A stretch of 64,000 nucleotides of DNA, taken from NCBI RefSeq assembly GCF_010509075.1, contig NZ_CP048433.1, positions 620,001-684,000 on the forward strand, read 5' to 3'. Each line of letters begins with the position of its first letter. Position 1 is the stretch's first letter. The notes beneath the pieces were generated by a model. That model saw only the letters and a program-made list of their open reading frames with translations, was not told the origin of the DNA and made no database searches. Of the stretch, positions 1-7,306 are shown in pieces. Both the position numbers and the translations under genes were made by a program. This DNA comes from Collinsella aerofaciens ATCC 25986 (lineage in GTDB: Bacteria; Actinomycetota; Coriobacteriia; Coriobacteriales; Coriobacteriaceae).

Positions 1-830
1 TCCGCGATTGGCAACCGACCGCGCCCCATACCACCTTTGCATTTGCGCCCCTCAAAATTCGAGTGGGGGAGCATGAATTCGTCGATGACCTTTCGCTCGA
101 TGTTCATGAGCTCAACTGCGCTGTTCAGGCGGAGACGAACGCTTCTTCGAGCGCTTGTCCCAGCGTAGGGGAGTGGGCCGAGCTCTTCAAATTGGCAGAC
201 AAGACCATCTGCATGCCGATCTCTGAGGGCGTGTCGGGCAGCTACAACGCGGCAGCCACGGCTCGCGATATGGTTCTTGCCGAGGAGCCCGACCGACAGA
301 TTCATCTAGTCAATTCACGCGCAGCTGGCGGCAAAATGGACCTCATTTTCTTGCTGTTCGACCGCTATCTTGCAAGCAATCCGAATGTCTCATTCGAGGA
401 TGCTTGCGCATACTTCGATAGCCTTGAACAGAACAGCAAAATCCTCTTCAGTTTGTGCAATTACGAAAACCTCGCCAAAGCCGGACGTATCCCTAAGGCA
501 GCCGGCGTCATTGCCAACAAGCTCAATATCCGCATTTTGGGCACGGCGAGTGAGGCCGGTAAAATCGAACTCGTCGGGCACACGCGTGGCGAAAAGAAGA
601 TGCTCAACAAGATTATCGACACTATGGAAGCCGAGGGCTTTACGGGCGGTGAGGTCATCATCGATCACGTTGAGAACGAAGCTGGAGCCCAGGCGCTTGC
701 TGATCGCATAGTCGAACATTGGCCCGGCTCCAAGACCATCATCATGCCCTGCAGCGGCCTGGATTCCTATTACGCCGAGATGCACGGCCTCATCATCGGC
801 TACGGCATGGGCGTAGCTTCAGGCAAATAA
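1..830 (+). CDS. DegV family fatty-acid-binding protein (5' truncated by window edge)
   Basis: The reading frame is open from the window edge, and the residues before the first possible GTG at 63 (APLKIRVGEHEFVDD) match the usual DegV segment before the VDD motif. The true start therefore lies outside the window. The rest shows the DegV core: a GVSGSYNAA serine motif, the NSRAAGGKMDL region, and a second lobe with HTRGEKKM and a C-terminal GYGMGV. DegV proteins bind a single fatty acid; Gram-positive members (FakB) present it to the kinase FakA for phospholipid synthesis. No kinase gene is visible here. The gene ends just before a strong terminator. Family is certain; the bound lipid is unknown. 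Confidence 0.9.
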   Translation, partial: RDWQPTAPHTTFAFAPLKIRVGEHEFVDDLSLDVHELNCAVQAETNASSSACPSVGEWAELFKLADKTICMPISEGVSGSYNAAATARDMVLAEEPDRQIHLVNSRAAGGKMDLIFLLFDRYLASNPNVSFEDACAYFDSLEQNSKILFSLCNYENLAKAGRIPKAAGVIANKLNIRILGTASEAGKIELVGHTRGEKKMLNKIIDTMEAEGFTGGEVIIDHVENEAGAQALADRIVEHWPGSKTIIMPCSGLDSYYAEMHGLIIGYGMGVASGK

Positions 831-849
831 AGTCCAACCAAGCAAAATA

Positions 850-893
850 CGGGCGGGACAAAGCGACAGATGGCTCTTTGTCCCGCCCGTTTT
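850..893. terminator. Intrinsic terminator between convergent genes
   Basis: A perfect 14-bp stem (850-863 with 876-889, CGGGCGGGACAAAG) with a 12-nt loop is followed by TTTT on the plus strand. On the minus strand the stem is followed by TATTTTG. It can end both the DegV transcript and the convergent DUF1836 transcript. Confidence 0.9.
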
Positions 894-902
894 ATACGTC
901 GG

Positions 903-1514
903 CTAGCTATTAAACCCGTTGAACTTGAGATAGCTCATCAAGTAAGCCTTCGAAACGAAGGAGGAAACCGCACTGCGCACAAGCAGCGACTCACGCGTTA
1001 CCTGATGCGCCGTATCGGGAACCGGCGTCTGCTCGACAGAAAACGCCGAACGAATCGATGCCTCAAGCTGATCGACCACATAGTCGAAGGCCGTCGGGGC
1101 ATCGTAGCTCAAACGCTGAATGTTAAAGAGTGCCTGCACCGCAGCAATAGGTAGCACCTGCTTAAAGATGCAGATAGCGATCAGGCGGGCAATTTGCTCG
1201 CGGCCATATTGCTTTTTGACCGGAGCAGGCACCAGGCCAACCTTTACGTAGTTATTGATCATCGATGGCGTAATGATAGGCTGCTCAACGCAAAGGGACA
1301 GCGGCTCCATCCACAGCGCGACATACTCAATGACCTGGTCGCGGTAGAGCGTCACATTGGGCAACTGGTCATAGCGCGGCAGACTCAACGTATTGAGTTT
1401 GCGTACGATATCGGACTGAATAAATGCATCGGGCAGCACAGTGGGCTGAATATCCTCAGGCTTAATGCTAACCGATGTATCGGACATCGGGATAACGCGT
1501 TTGGCGTGGTTCAT
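903..1514 (-). CDS. DUF1836 domain protein
   Basis: A 203-residue soluble protein with the DUF1836 core in the middle: ITPSMINNYVKVGLVP, then KKQYGREQIARLIAI and a KQVLPIAAVQALF helix. The pattern of a 'motif plus KxYxRExIARLI' is like the winged-helix head of MerR-type regulators, so DNA binding is plausible but unproven. The start is supported by GGAGG six bases before the ATG. It stands alone between two terminators, so it is probably monocistronic. Function is not established for the family. Confidence 0.8.
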   Translation of the reverse strand: MNHAKRVIPMSDTSVSIKPEDIQPTVLPDAFIQSDIVRKLNTLSLPRYDQLPNVTLYRDQVIEYVALWMEPLSLCVEQPIITPSMINNYVKVGLVPAPVKKQYGREQIARLIAICIFKQVLPIAAVQALFNIQRLSYDAPTAFDYVVDQLEASIRSAFSVEQTPVPDTAHQVTRESLLVRSAVSSFVSKAYLMSYLKFNGFNS

Positions 1515-1583
1515 AAGGATCCTCCGTTCATTTATATATTGTATTCTACGTTATCTAGTTTTGCATACCACATAGTCGCCAAG

Positions 1584-1627
1584 TAAAAGTGGTTGGACAG
1601 CACATTGATACACCGTCCAACCACTTT
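1584..1627 (-). terminator. Terminator downstream of trxB
   Basis: A 13-bp perfect stem (1586-1598 with 1615-1627, AAAGTGGTTGGAC) with a 16-nt loop ends in CTTTTAC on the minus strand, 44 bases after the trxB stop codon. Confidence 0.85.
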
Positions 1628-1670
1628 GTTAAAAGATAACAACCTTACATAAGATATATTATCGTACTTA

Positions 1671-2606
1671 TCAATGGAGAAATGCATATGCGCTGGTTGC
1701 CGCTATGGCTCCGTCAGAAACGGCGGTCACAACCTGGCGTAAACGCTTGGAACGGATATCACCAGCGGCAAATAAACCTGGCGTGCGGGTCGCCATGGAT
1801 TCATCAGTCAGAATGCCGCCATCAGGCGCCAGATCGACTAGATGCTCAACAAGCTCGGTATGGGGTTGCGTCCCGGTAAAGACAAAGATGCCAAACGAGC
1901 CAGGCTCAAATGACTCGGTATGAGTCTCACCGGATGCATTGTCCTTAAAGGTGATCGTCGTTGGCATGGCTTCGCCCGAGAGCTCCACAATACTAGTTTG
2001 GTACCTAACTGTAATATTGTCCTTTTCGATCACCTTCCGAACAACACCATCAGGCGCACGGAACTGGTCGCGGCGCAGCACGATGGTCACACTGCTGGCA
2101 ATATCTGACAGGAACAGCGCCTCTTCGCATGCCGAATTGCCACCACCGATTATAAAGACCTGTTTGCCGCGGAAGAACATGCCGTCACATGTTGCGCAAT
2201 ATGAAACGCCACGACCTCGATAGGTATCCTCGCCAGCGAAACCTGCCGGTCGAGGCGTTGCACCCATACAAGCGATAACGCTCGAGGCCAGCGAATCGCC
2301 CATATCGTGATGCACCGTAAACAGCGCTGCATCGGCATCGTAGTCGACGCCTGTCACCATACTCCATTCAACCTGAGCCCCCAAGCCTTCAGCATGTTGT
2401 TGGAACCGCTCGCCAAGTTCAGCACCGCTCAGCAGCGGAATGCCAGGATAATTCTCAACCTCGTTGGTCGTGGCGATCTGTCCGCCCGACATGCCCTGCT
2501 CAAAGACAGTCGTCGTTAGGTTGGCGCGCGCCGCATAAATGGCGCCAGCATAGCCCGCGGGGCCGCCGCCGATAATCGCAACATCGATTGACTGATCGGT
2601 AGTCAT
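1671..2606 (-). CDS. trxB: Thioredoxin-disulfide reductase
   Basis: A 311-residue NADPH-dependent flavoprotein that re-reduces thioredoxin in the cytosol. The FAD-binding GGGPAGY lies near residues 13-19, the redox-active CATC at 137-140, the NADPH-binding GGGNSA at 154-159, and the C-terminal FAD motif GLFAAGDI follows. The upstream in-frame ATG at 2681 would add 25 residues without a ribosome site; the chosen ATG has AGAGG upstream. Divergent from the glycosyltransferase gene at 2724. No thioredoxin gene is adjacent. Confidence 0.97.
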   Translation of the reverse strand: MTTDQSIDVAIIGGGPAGYAGAIYAARANLTTTVFEQGMSGGQIATTNEVENYPGIPLLSGAELGERFQQHAEGLGAQVEWSMVTGVDYDADAALFTVHHDMGDSLASSVIACMGATPRPAGFAGEDTYRGRGVSYCATCDGMFFRGKQVFIIGGGNSACEEALFLSDIASSVTIVLRRDQFRAPDGVVRKVIEKDNITVRYQTSIVELSGEAMPTTITFKDNASGETHTESFEPGSFGIFVFTGTQPHTELVEHLVDLAPDGGILTDESMATRTPGLFAAGDIRSKRLRQVVTAVSDGAIAATSAYAFLH

Positions 2607-2723
2607 GAAGAATCCTCTCGTCGAAACGTTGTCGTTCTTTGCGCTCATACCCAAATTTACGTAAACATGACACTCATGCACTACAATGATAAATCGCGTA
2701 ACAAAGCTGAAGGGGAGTTATCG

Positions 2724-4025
2724 ATGGATCAAACGCAGACGGGCAATAGCGCTCCCCTGCCCATGCAAGCCACTCCCCAACCGGAGCAAATGACCGTTTT
2801 ACCTGCACAAAAACCCCTAGTAACCATTGTGCACGCATCGGTTGGATCGGGCCACAAAGCCGCCGCCAACGCGATTGCACAAGCATTTGACCTTATCCGC
2901 GGCACCAAGGGAATCCCTGAGGATATTGAAATTGAAGTGCTCGATATCCTTGATTTTGGACGTATTAAATTCGACGGCAATAAGACCGCGGCTTCTTTTA
3001 CGGGAGCCACACGCCCCATTTACGACCTGACCTGGCGATATACGCTTACGGGACATCTTCTCTGGGGTGGCGGCACGGCATGGTCGCGAATTATGTTCCC
3101 CGCCTTCAACGAATATATTCGTCGCCGCAGGCCTATAGCCGTGGTCGCAACGCACATCACAGCAGCCAATGTTGCCGTGGGCGCCCGCGTAATTACGGGT
3201 ATCGATTATCCGGTCATCTGCGTACCAACAGATTACGAAGTCGAAGGCTTTTGGCCCCACAAGGACACCGACCTGTTCTGCGTGGCCAACGAGTTTATGG
3301 CCGAAACGCTGCGCCCGCGCAAGGTTCCCGAGTCAAAGATCCGCATAACGGGCATCCCCATCCGAGCCGGTTTCGATACCGATTACAAACGCGAGGATGA
3401 GCTGAGCAAGTTCAATCTCCCCATAGACAAAACCGTCGTATTGGTGATGGCCGGCGCCAGTTTGCCCCAACCATACGTGCGTTTCCGTGCCGCGATGGAC
3501 CACACGCTCCCCTTCTTACGCAGCTTTGAAGACATGCACTTTGTCTTTTTACCGGGCAAGGATAAGGAATACGCCGCCCGACTCAAGACGCTCTTCGACG
3601 CCATGAAGCTCGACAACGTCACGGTTCTGGACTACGTGGACGACATGGCGGCCCTCATGCACGGCTGTGACCTGGCAATCCTCAAATCGGGCGGGCTCAC
3701 CGTCACCGAGTGTCTGTGCGCGCATCTGCCGATGATCCTGCTGGGCAAGTCCTATGGCCAGGAAAAGGCCAACACCACGATGCTCACCGGCATGGGCGCC
3801 AGCATGCACGTCACCACCGCACGAGAACTCATCGTGACGCTTCGTCACCTGCACGACCACCCTGAGTCGCTCAAAGCGCTACTCATCAACGGCGAAGTCC
3901 TGCGCCGTCCACGCGCAGCCGAAGACATAGCCATCGCAACCATGGAGCTCGTAGGCAAACCCCAAAAGCGCAAACGAGCCTTCTGCCGCTTCTACTGGGG
4001 CGGAAAACCCGCGCATATCCGCTAG
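2724..4025 (+). CDS. UgtP/MGDG synthase-like processive diacylglycerol glycosyltransferase (GT28)
   Basis: A 433-residue glycosyltransferase. After an unstructured N-terminal stretch of about 30 residues comes the HASVGSGHKAAANAI motif typical of the MGDG synthase/UgtP N-domain, then a GITGIPI-like hinge (RITGIPIRAGF) and the C-terminal donor-site motif LKSGGLTVTECL. Enzymes of this group add sugar from a UDP-sugar to diacylglycerol at the membrane, giving glycolipid anchors. The ATG at 2724 has AAGGGGAG upstream; the earlier ATG at 2667 lacks one. Lipid acceptor and sugar are inferred from the family only. Confidence 0.88.
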   Translation: MDQTQTGNSAPLPMQATPQPEQMTVLPAQKPLVTIVHASVGSGHKAAANAIAQAFDLIRGTKGIPEDIEIEVLDILDFGRIKFDGNKTAASFTGATRPIYDLTWRYTLTGHLLWGGGTAWSRIMFPAFNEYIRRRRPIAVVATHITAANVAVGARVITGIDYPVICVPTDYEVEGFWPHKDTDLFCVANEFMAETLRPRKVPESKIRITGIPIRAGFDTDYKREDELSKFNLPIDKTVVLVMAGASLPQPYVRFRAAMDHTLPFLRSFEDMHFVFLPGKDKEYAARLKTLFDAMKLDNVTVLDYVDDMAALMHGCDLAILKSGGLTVTECLCAHLPMILLGKSYGQEKANTTMLTGMGASMHVTTARELIVTLRHLHDHPESLKALLINGEVLRRPRAAEDIAIATMELVGKPQKRKRAFCRFYWGGKPAHIR

Positions 4026-4058
4026 TCGAATGTCCGCCGCTCTGTCGGAGCCGCCCTT

Positions 4059-4125
4059 ATATCATTCCATGCTCAAACATTCTCGCTTCGCTGCGCTCGC
4101 TGCGAAACTGCGCGTGGAACGATAT
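4059..4125 (-). repeat. Palindromic MITE/REP-like repeat, copy A
   Basis: Imperfect inverted arms (4059-4069 with 4115-4125, ATATCATTCCA against TGGAACGATAT) flank a core that, on the minus strand, starts CGCGCAGTTTCGCAGCG and ends AGCGAGAATGTTTGAGCA. The same two core blocks occur in the opposite orientation at 4323-4358. Copy A carries an extra 9-bp segment in the core. Confidence 0.75.
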
Positions 4126-4181
4126 GGGTGAGTCCCGGACGAGAGGCTTCCTGCTTGAAAACAAATTGCAATCCGACTAGA

Positions 4182-4224
4182 AAGCCGGTGCGACAAAGGA
4201 GAAACTCCCTTGTCGCACCGGCTT
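4182..4224. terminator. Bidirectional terminator-like hairpin between convergent genes
   Basis: A 15-bp perfect stem (4182-4196 with 4210-4224, AAGCCGGTGCGACAA) whose loop contains further AGGAG/CTCC pairing. It sits between the convergent glycosyltransferase and dut genes. The T-tract is weak on both sides, so termination strength is uncertain. Confidence 0.65.
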
Positions 4225-4288
4225 ACAAATCGATTAATGCTATCAGCTTCCAGCGAAGAGGCACGGTAGTTACAAGCATGCAAACGTA

Positions 4289-4392
4289 GCTCACCCGTGG
4301 GAGGGCCCTATATATCGTCCCACGCGCAGTTTCGCAGCGCAGCGAGAATGTTTGAGCATGGGATGATATATAGGGTCCTCCCACGGGTGAGC
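4289..4392 (+). repeat. Long palindromic MITE/REP-like repeat, copy B
   Basis: Two 34-bp arms (4289-4322 and 4359-4392) are inverted copies with two mismatches, beginning GCTCACCCGTGGGAGG. They enclose a 36-bp core with CGCGCAGTTTCGCAGCG and AGCGAGAATGTTTGAGCA, the same blocks as copy A at 4059-4125 but inverted. Between them the two copies occupy much of this gene-free stretch of about 380 bases. Confidence 0.85.
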
Positions 4393-4404
4393 GGACGGAA
4401 GCAA

Positions 4405-4848
4405 CTAGGCGACGCCGGAGGAGCCGAAGCCTCCGTTGCCTCGGTCGGTTTCGTCTAGTTCTTGTACTTCTACGAGGTTGACCGTGGGGACTTCTTGGAT
4501 GACGAGTTGGGCTATGCGGTCACCTTTATTGATTTGGATGTTGTTGGAGGGATCCAGGTTGATGATGATAACCTTGAGTTCTCCTCGGTAGTGGGCGTCG
4601 ATGAGGCCCGGCGTGTTGACTATAGACAGGCCCTGCTTGATGGCCAAGCCGCTTCGGGGCTGCACGAAGCCGGCGTAGCCATCGGGCAAGGCGATGGCCA
4701 GCCCAGTAGAGACCAGACGGCGTTCGAAGGGCTTCAGGACGCAGTCCTCGTTGGAGCGCAGATCCAAGCCGGCATCGGTGGGATGGGCGTATTTGGGAAG
4801 TTCGACGGTGGGGTCGAGACGCTTTATGTTGACGGTAATGTTGGACAT
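4405..4848 (-). CDS. dut: Deoxyuridine 5'-triphosphate nucleotidohydrolase (dUTPase)
   Basis: A 147-residue trimeric dUTPase that hydrolyses dUTP to dUMP, keeping uracil out of DNA and supplying thymidylate synthesis. Family motifs are seen in order: [19 protein letters not shown], the uracil-binding segment [13 protein letters not shown] with the catalytic Asp, GDRIAQLV, and the C-terminal arm [10 protein letters not shown]. The ribosome site AAGGTGA overlaps the stop codon of nrdR four bases upstream, so translation is probably coupled. Pairing a dNTP-pool repressor with dUTPase is functionally coherent. Confidence 0.97.
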   Translation of the reverse strand: MSNITVNIKRLDPTVELPKYAHPTDAGLDLRSNEDCVLKPFERRLVSTGLAIALPDGYAGFVQPRSGLAIKQGLSIVNTPGLIDAHYRGELKVIIINLDPSNNIQINKGDRIAQLVIQEVPTVNLVEVQELDETDRGNGGFGSSGVA

Positions 4849-4852
4849 GGAA

Positions 4853-5296
4853 TCACCTTAGCTTGTCGAGCTCTTGCAGAAACTCATCAACGTCTTTGAA
4901 ATCGCGGTAGACCGAGGCAAAGCGGATGTACGCCACCTTGTCGATCTTGGCCAAGCGTTTGAGCACCATGTCACCCAACTCATGGGACGTGACGGCCGTC
5001 AGCGTACGAGAACGCAGCTCGACCTCGATATCGTCGATAATCTCATTGAGCTTCTTAGTGTCGATATCACGCTTGATGGTGGCGCGCATCAAGCCGACGA
5101 GCAGCTTATTGCGATCGAACCGCTGCTTGGTTCCGTCCGACTTAATGACCTCAATTGGGTCTTCGCATCGCTCGAACGTTGTAAAGCGGTAGTTACACGA
5201 GCAACATTCGCGACGGCGCTTAATGGTGTTATTTGACTCCTGCATACGGGAATCAACGACGCGGGTATGTGCCTTGCCGCATTTGGGACAGCGCAT
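4853..5296 (-). CDS. nrdR: Transcriptional repressor NrdR
   Basis: A 147-residue regulator of ribonucleotide reductase genes. It has an N-terminal zinc ribbon (CPKC near residue 3 and CCSCNYRF near 31) and a following ATP-cone domain that senses ATP/dATP. The ATG has a perfect AGGAGG seven bases upstream. That ATG lies in the 3' arm of a perfect 12-bp hairpin (5291-5334), which may control its translation. No ribonucleotide reductase gene is in the window. Operon with dut. Confidence 0.97.
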   Translation of the reverse strand: MRCPKCGKAHTRVVDSRMQESNNTIKRRRECCSCNYRFTTFERCEDPIEVIKSDGTKQRFDRNKLLVGLMRATIKRDIDTKKLNEIIDDIEVELRSRTLTAVTSHELGDMVLKRLAKIDKVAYIRFASVYRDFKDVDEFLQELDKLR

Positions 5297-5334
5297 GGTA
5301 CCTCCTCTTAAACGATAACAAGGGTACCATGCGC
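5291..5334 (-). promoter_or_regulatory. Hairpin enclosing the nrdR start codon
   Basis: Perfect 12-bp inverted repeat GCGCATGGTACC (5291-5302) / GGTACCATGCGC (5323-5334) with a 20-nt loop. In the mRNA the nrdR AUG and second codon are paired, the last two bases of the ribosome site are in the stem, and the rest of it is in the loop. A role in translation control is inferred from position only. Confidence 0.55.
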
Positions 5335-5347
5335 AGCGCGATAATGA

Positions 5348-5800
5348 TTACGAACGAGCAGGAACCTTAAGATGCGCACCGGCGGCGAGCGAACCATGCT
5401 CCAGATGATTGACGTTACGGATCATGTCGGAAGTCTCTTGCGTGGAAAGGCCTTCGATTGGATATTCCTCGGCAAGCGACCAAAGAGAATCACCAGGCTG
5501 AACGCGAATGGTCTCGTAGGTAACGCTGGAAACGGACTCGGCATACGCGGCGTGACGAGCGCTAAAGACCGACATAGCGAGGACAAAGAAGAGCGTGAGC
5601 GCAACGGCGACGGCAACAATCGTCGGAACCTTCAGGGCAACGCGGGCCGGCGCGACTGCAGCCTGCTGATTGCAAGCAGGATTTACGGTCAAAGGCTGAA
5701 AGCCGGAGCGGCCACCCTGAACAACCGTAAAAGTGGGTTCTGCAGGCGTCTCGAGCTTAAGGGCGAGGTTTCCCTGGACCATATTCGTTGCGTTCATCAT
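5348..5800 (-). CDS. LysM-domain membrane protein divergent from lexA (YneA-like)
   Basis: A 150-residue protein with about 55 cytoplasmic residues, one transmembrane helix (about 58-80, VPTIVAVAVALTLFFVLAM), then an extracellular LysM domain (IRVQPGDSLWSLAEEYP ... LKVPA) ending at the C terminus. GGAGA precedes the ATG. It is transcribed away from lexA across three SOS boxes, the arrangement of yneA/lexA in Bacillus, where the LysM membrane protein blocks cell division during SOS. That role here is inferred from architecture and context; sequence identity to YneA was not tested. Confidence 0.75.
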   Translation of the reverse strand: MMNATNMVQGNLALKLETPAEPTFTVVQGGRSGFQPLTVNPACNQQAAVAPARVALKVPTIVAVAVALTLFFVLAMSVFSARHAAYAESVSSVTYETIRVQPGDSLWSLAEEYPIEGLSTQETSDMIRNVNHLEHGSLAAGAHLKVPARS

Positions 5801-5867
5801 GTTCTCCTCTCGCGTGTTTTGCTGAGAACAGTTTTATCAAGCCGCGCGGACAAAAAAGTCTAGCGCG

Positions 5868-5937
5868 AGAACGAATGTTCGGTTATTATTATCTTCGAAC
5901 AGTTGTTCCTGTCAAGCAAAATTCGAACATTTGTTTG
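5868..5937. promoter_or_regulatory. Three LexA (SOS) boxes in the lexA / LysM gene divergent promoter
   Basis: Three sites fit the Gram-positive SOS box CGAACN4GTTYG: AGAACGAATGTTCG at 5868-5881 (one mismatch), CGAACAGTTGTTCC at 5896-5909, and CGAACATTTGTTTG at 5924-5937. They would let LexA repress itself and the divergent LysM gene. Confidence 0.88.
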
Positions 5938-5960
5938 ACATGGGTAGAGAGGATGCCCTG

Positions 5961-6605
5961 ATGGCTCGCAAAATTACCAAGCGTCAGCAGCAAATTTACG
6001 ACTTCATCAAGGAATATCAGCAGGAGAAGGGTTATCCGCCCAGCGTGCGCGAGATGGCTTCTGCCGTGGGCCTTTCCTCCCCCAGCACCGTGCACGCCCA
6101 TCTATCTGCTCTGGAGGCGCGCGGGCTACTCAAGCGCGATGCCACCAAACCGCGCGCCCTGGAACTCTTTAACGAGGACGGTTCCTCGGTCTCAATTTCT
6201 AAATCTGACGAGCCCACCGCACCTCGCGGAACGGTCTCGCTACCGCTCGTTGGTCGCGTCGCGGCTGGGATTCCCATTCTGGCCGAGCAGAATATCGAAG
6301 ACACTTTTACTATCCCGACCGAAATCGCCACCGATCAGGGTTCCTTTATCCTTGAGGTACATGGGAGCTCAATGATCAATGTCGGCATCTTCAATGGCGA
6401 TTACATCATCGTCCGTGAACAAAAGAGTGCCATGAACGGCGAAATTGTCGTGGCCATGATTGATGGTTCAGCGACCGTCAAGACGTTCTACAAGGAGCAG
6501 GGACGCGTACGCCTGCAGCCCGAGAATGACACCATGGAGCCTATCTATGCAACGAATCCCGTTATCTTGGGCAAAGTCGTCGGCTTGATGCGCCGGTTCT
6601 CGTAA
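5961..6605 (+). CDS. lexA: LexA SOS repressor
   Basis: A 214-residue repressor. The N-terminal winged helix (about 1-70) includes GLSSPSTVHAHLSALEARG as recognition region. The self-cleavage site is Ala102-Gly103 (GRVAAGIP); the catalytic dyad is Ser137 (GSSM) and Lys174 (TVKTF). RecA filaments stimulate its cleavage after DNA damage. The ATG at 5961 has AGAGG upstream, better than the TTG at 5931 that lies within an SOS box. Stop overlaps the next ATG (TAATG). Confidence 0.97.
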   Translation: MARKITKRQQQIYDFIKEYQQEKGYPPSVREMASAVGLSSPSTVHAHLSALEARGLLKRDATKPRALELFNEDGSSVSISKSDEPTAPRGTVSLPLVGRVAAGIPILAEQNIEDTFTIPTEIATDQGSFILEVHGSSMINVGIFNGDYIIVREQKSAMNGEIVVAMIDGSATVKTFYKEQGRVRLQPENDTMEPIYATNPVILGKVVGLMRRFS

Positions 6606-7306
6606 TGCAAAAACGCATCACCATCTTTGATACCGTCCGCGGGTTTACGATGATTTCAATGGCAGGTTTTCACGCTTGCTACGATCTCGCCTACCTGTAC
6701 GACTGGGATATGCCCTGGTTTACCCAGACCGTCTTTCAAGACATCTGGCGCGCCAGCATCAGCTGGGTATTTTTGTTTATCGCGGGTTGGATGTGCACCC
6801 TTTCGCGCAACAATATCAAACGTGCCGCCAAATACGCCTTAGCAGCACTCGTCGTCTGGCTGGCAACAACACTTGTCTCAGTCGACGATTCGGTTAATTT
6901 TGGCATCATCTACTGCATGGCCGCATGTACCGGCATCGTGGCGTTGACCGATCCCGTCCTTAAGAAGATTTCGGCGAGATGGGGCATGTCCCTATGCCTT
7001 GTGTTGTTCGCCCTCACCTGGAGCATCCCCAAAACGACCTACCCTGTCCCATACCTGGCGTGGCTAGGATTTCCGAGCCCTGGATTTATCTCAGGTGATT
7101 ACTACCCCATCATCCCGTTTATCTTTATGTATCTTGCAGGATACTTCGCCGCACACATAGCGCAGGGAATCGATAAGACCGTCCCAAGCTGGGCCTACGC
7201 CAATCCCATCCCGGCGCTCGCCAGCCTTGGACGTCACGCACTCCCCTTTTATCTACTGCATCAGCCCATTATTCTGGGCTTTTTGGAGCTCGTCTACTCG
7301 GTGTGA
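6605..7306 (+). CDS. DUF1624 (heparan-alpha-glucosaminide N-acetyltransferase-like) membrane protein
   Basis: A 233-residue polytopic membrane protein with about six to seven hydrophobic segments. It opens with RITIFDTVRGFTMISM, the family's start (a charged D-x-x-RG motif before the first helix), and includes FLFIAGWMCTLSR and a C-terminal PFYLLHQPIILG. Relatives are acyltransferase-like proteins; substrate is unknown. Its ATG overlaps the lexA stop, so it is probably co-transcribed with lexA and SOS-induced. Its 3' end overlaps the convergent hflX by 13 bases. Confidence 0.75.
   Translation: MQKRITIFDTVRGFTMISMAGFHACYDLAYLYDWDMPWFTQTVFQDIWRASISWVFLFIAGWMCTLSRNNIKRAAKYALAALVVWLATTLVSVDDSVNFGIIYCMAACTGIVALTDPVLKKISARWGMSLCLVLFALTWSIPKTTYPVPYLAWLGFPSPGFISGDYYPIIPFIFMYLAGYFAAHIAQGIDKTVPSWAYANPIPALASLGRHALPFYLLHQPIILGFLELVYSV

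Noticed and set aside
4062-4283. 73-residue minus-strand open frame in the gap between the glycosyltransferase and dut
   Set aside because: It lies within the palindromic repeat and terminator, with no ribosome site and no family resemblance.
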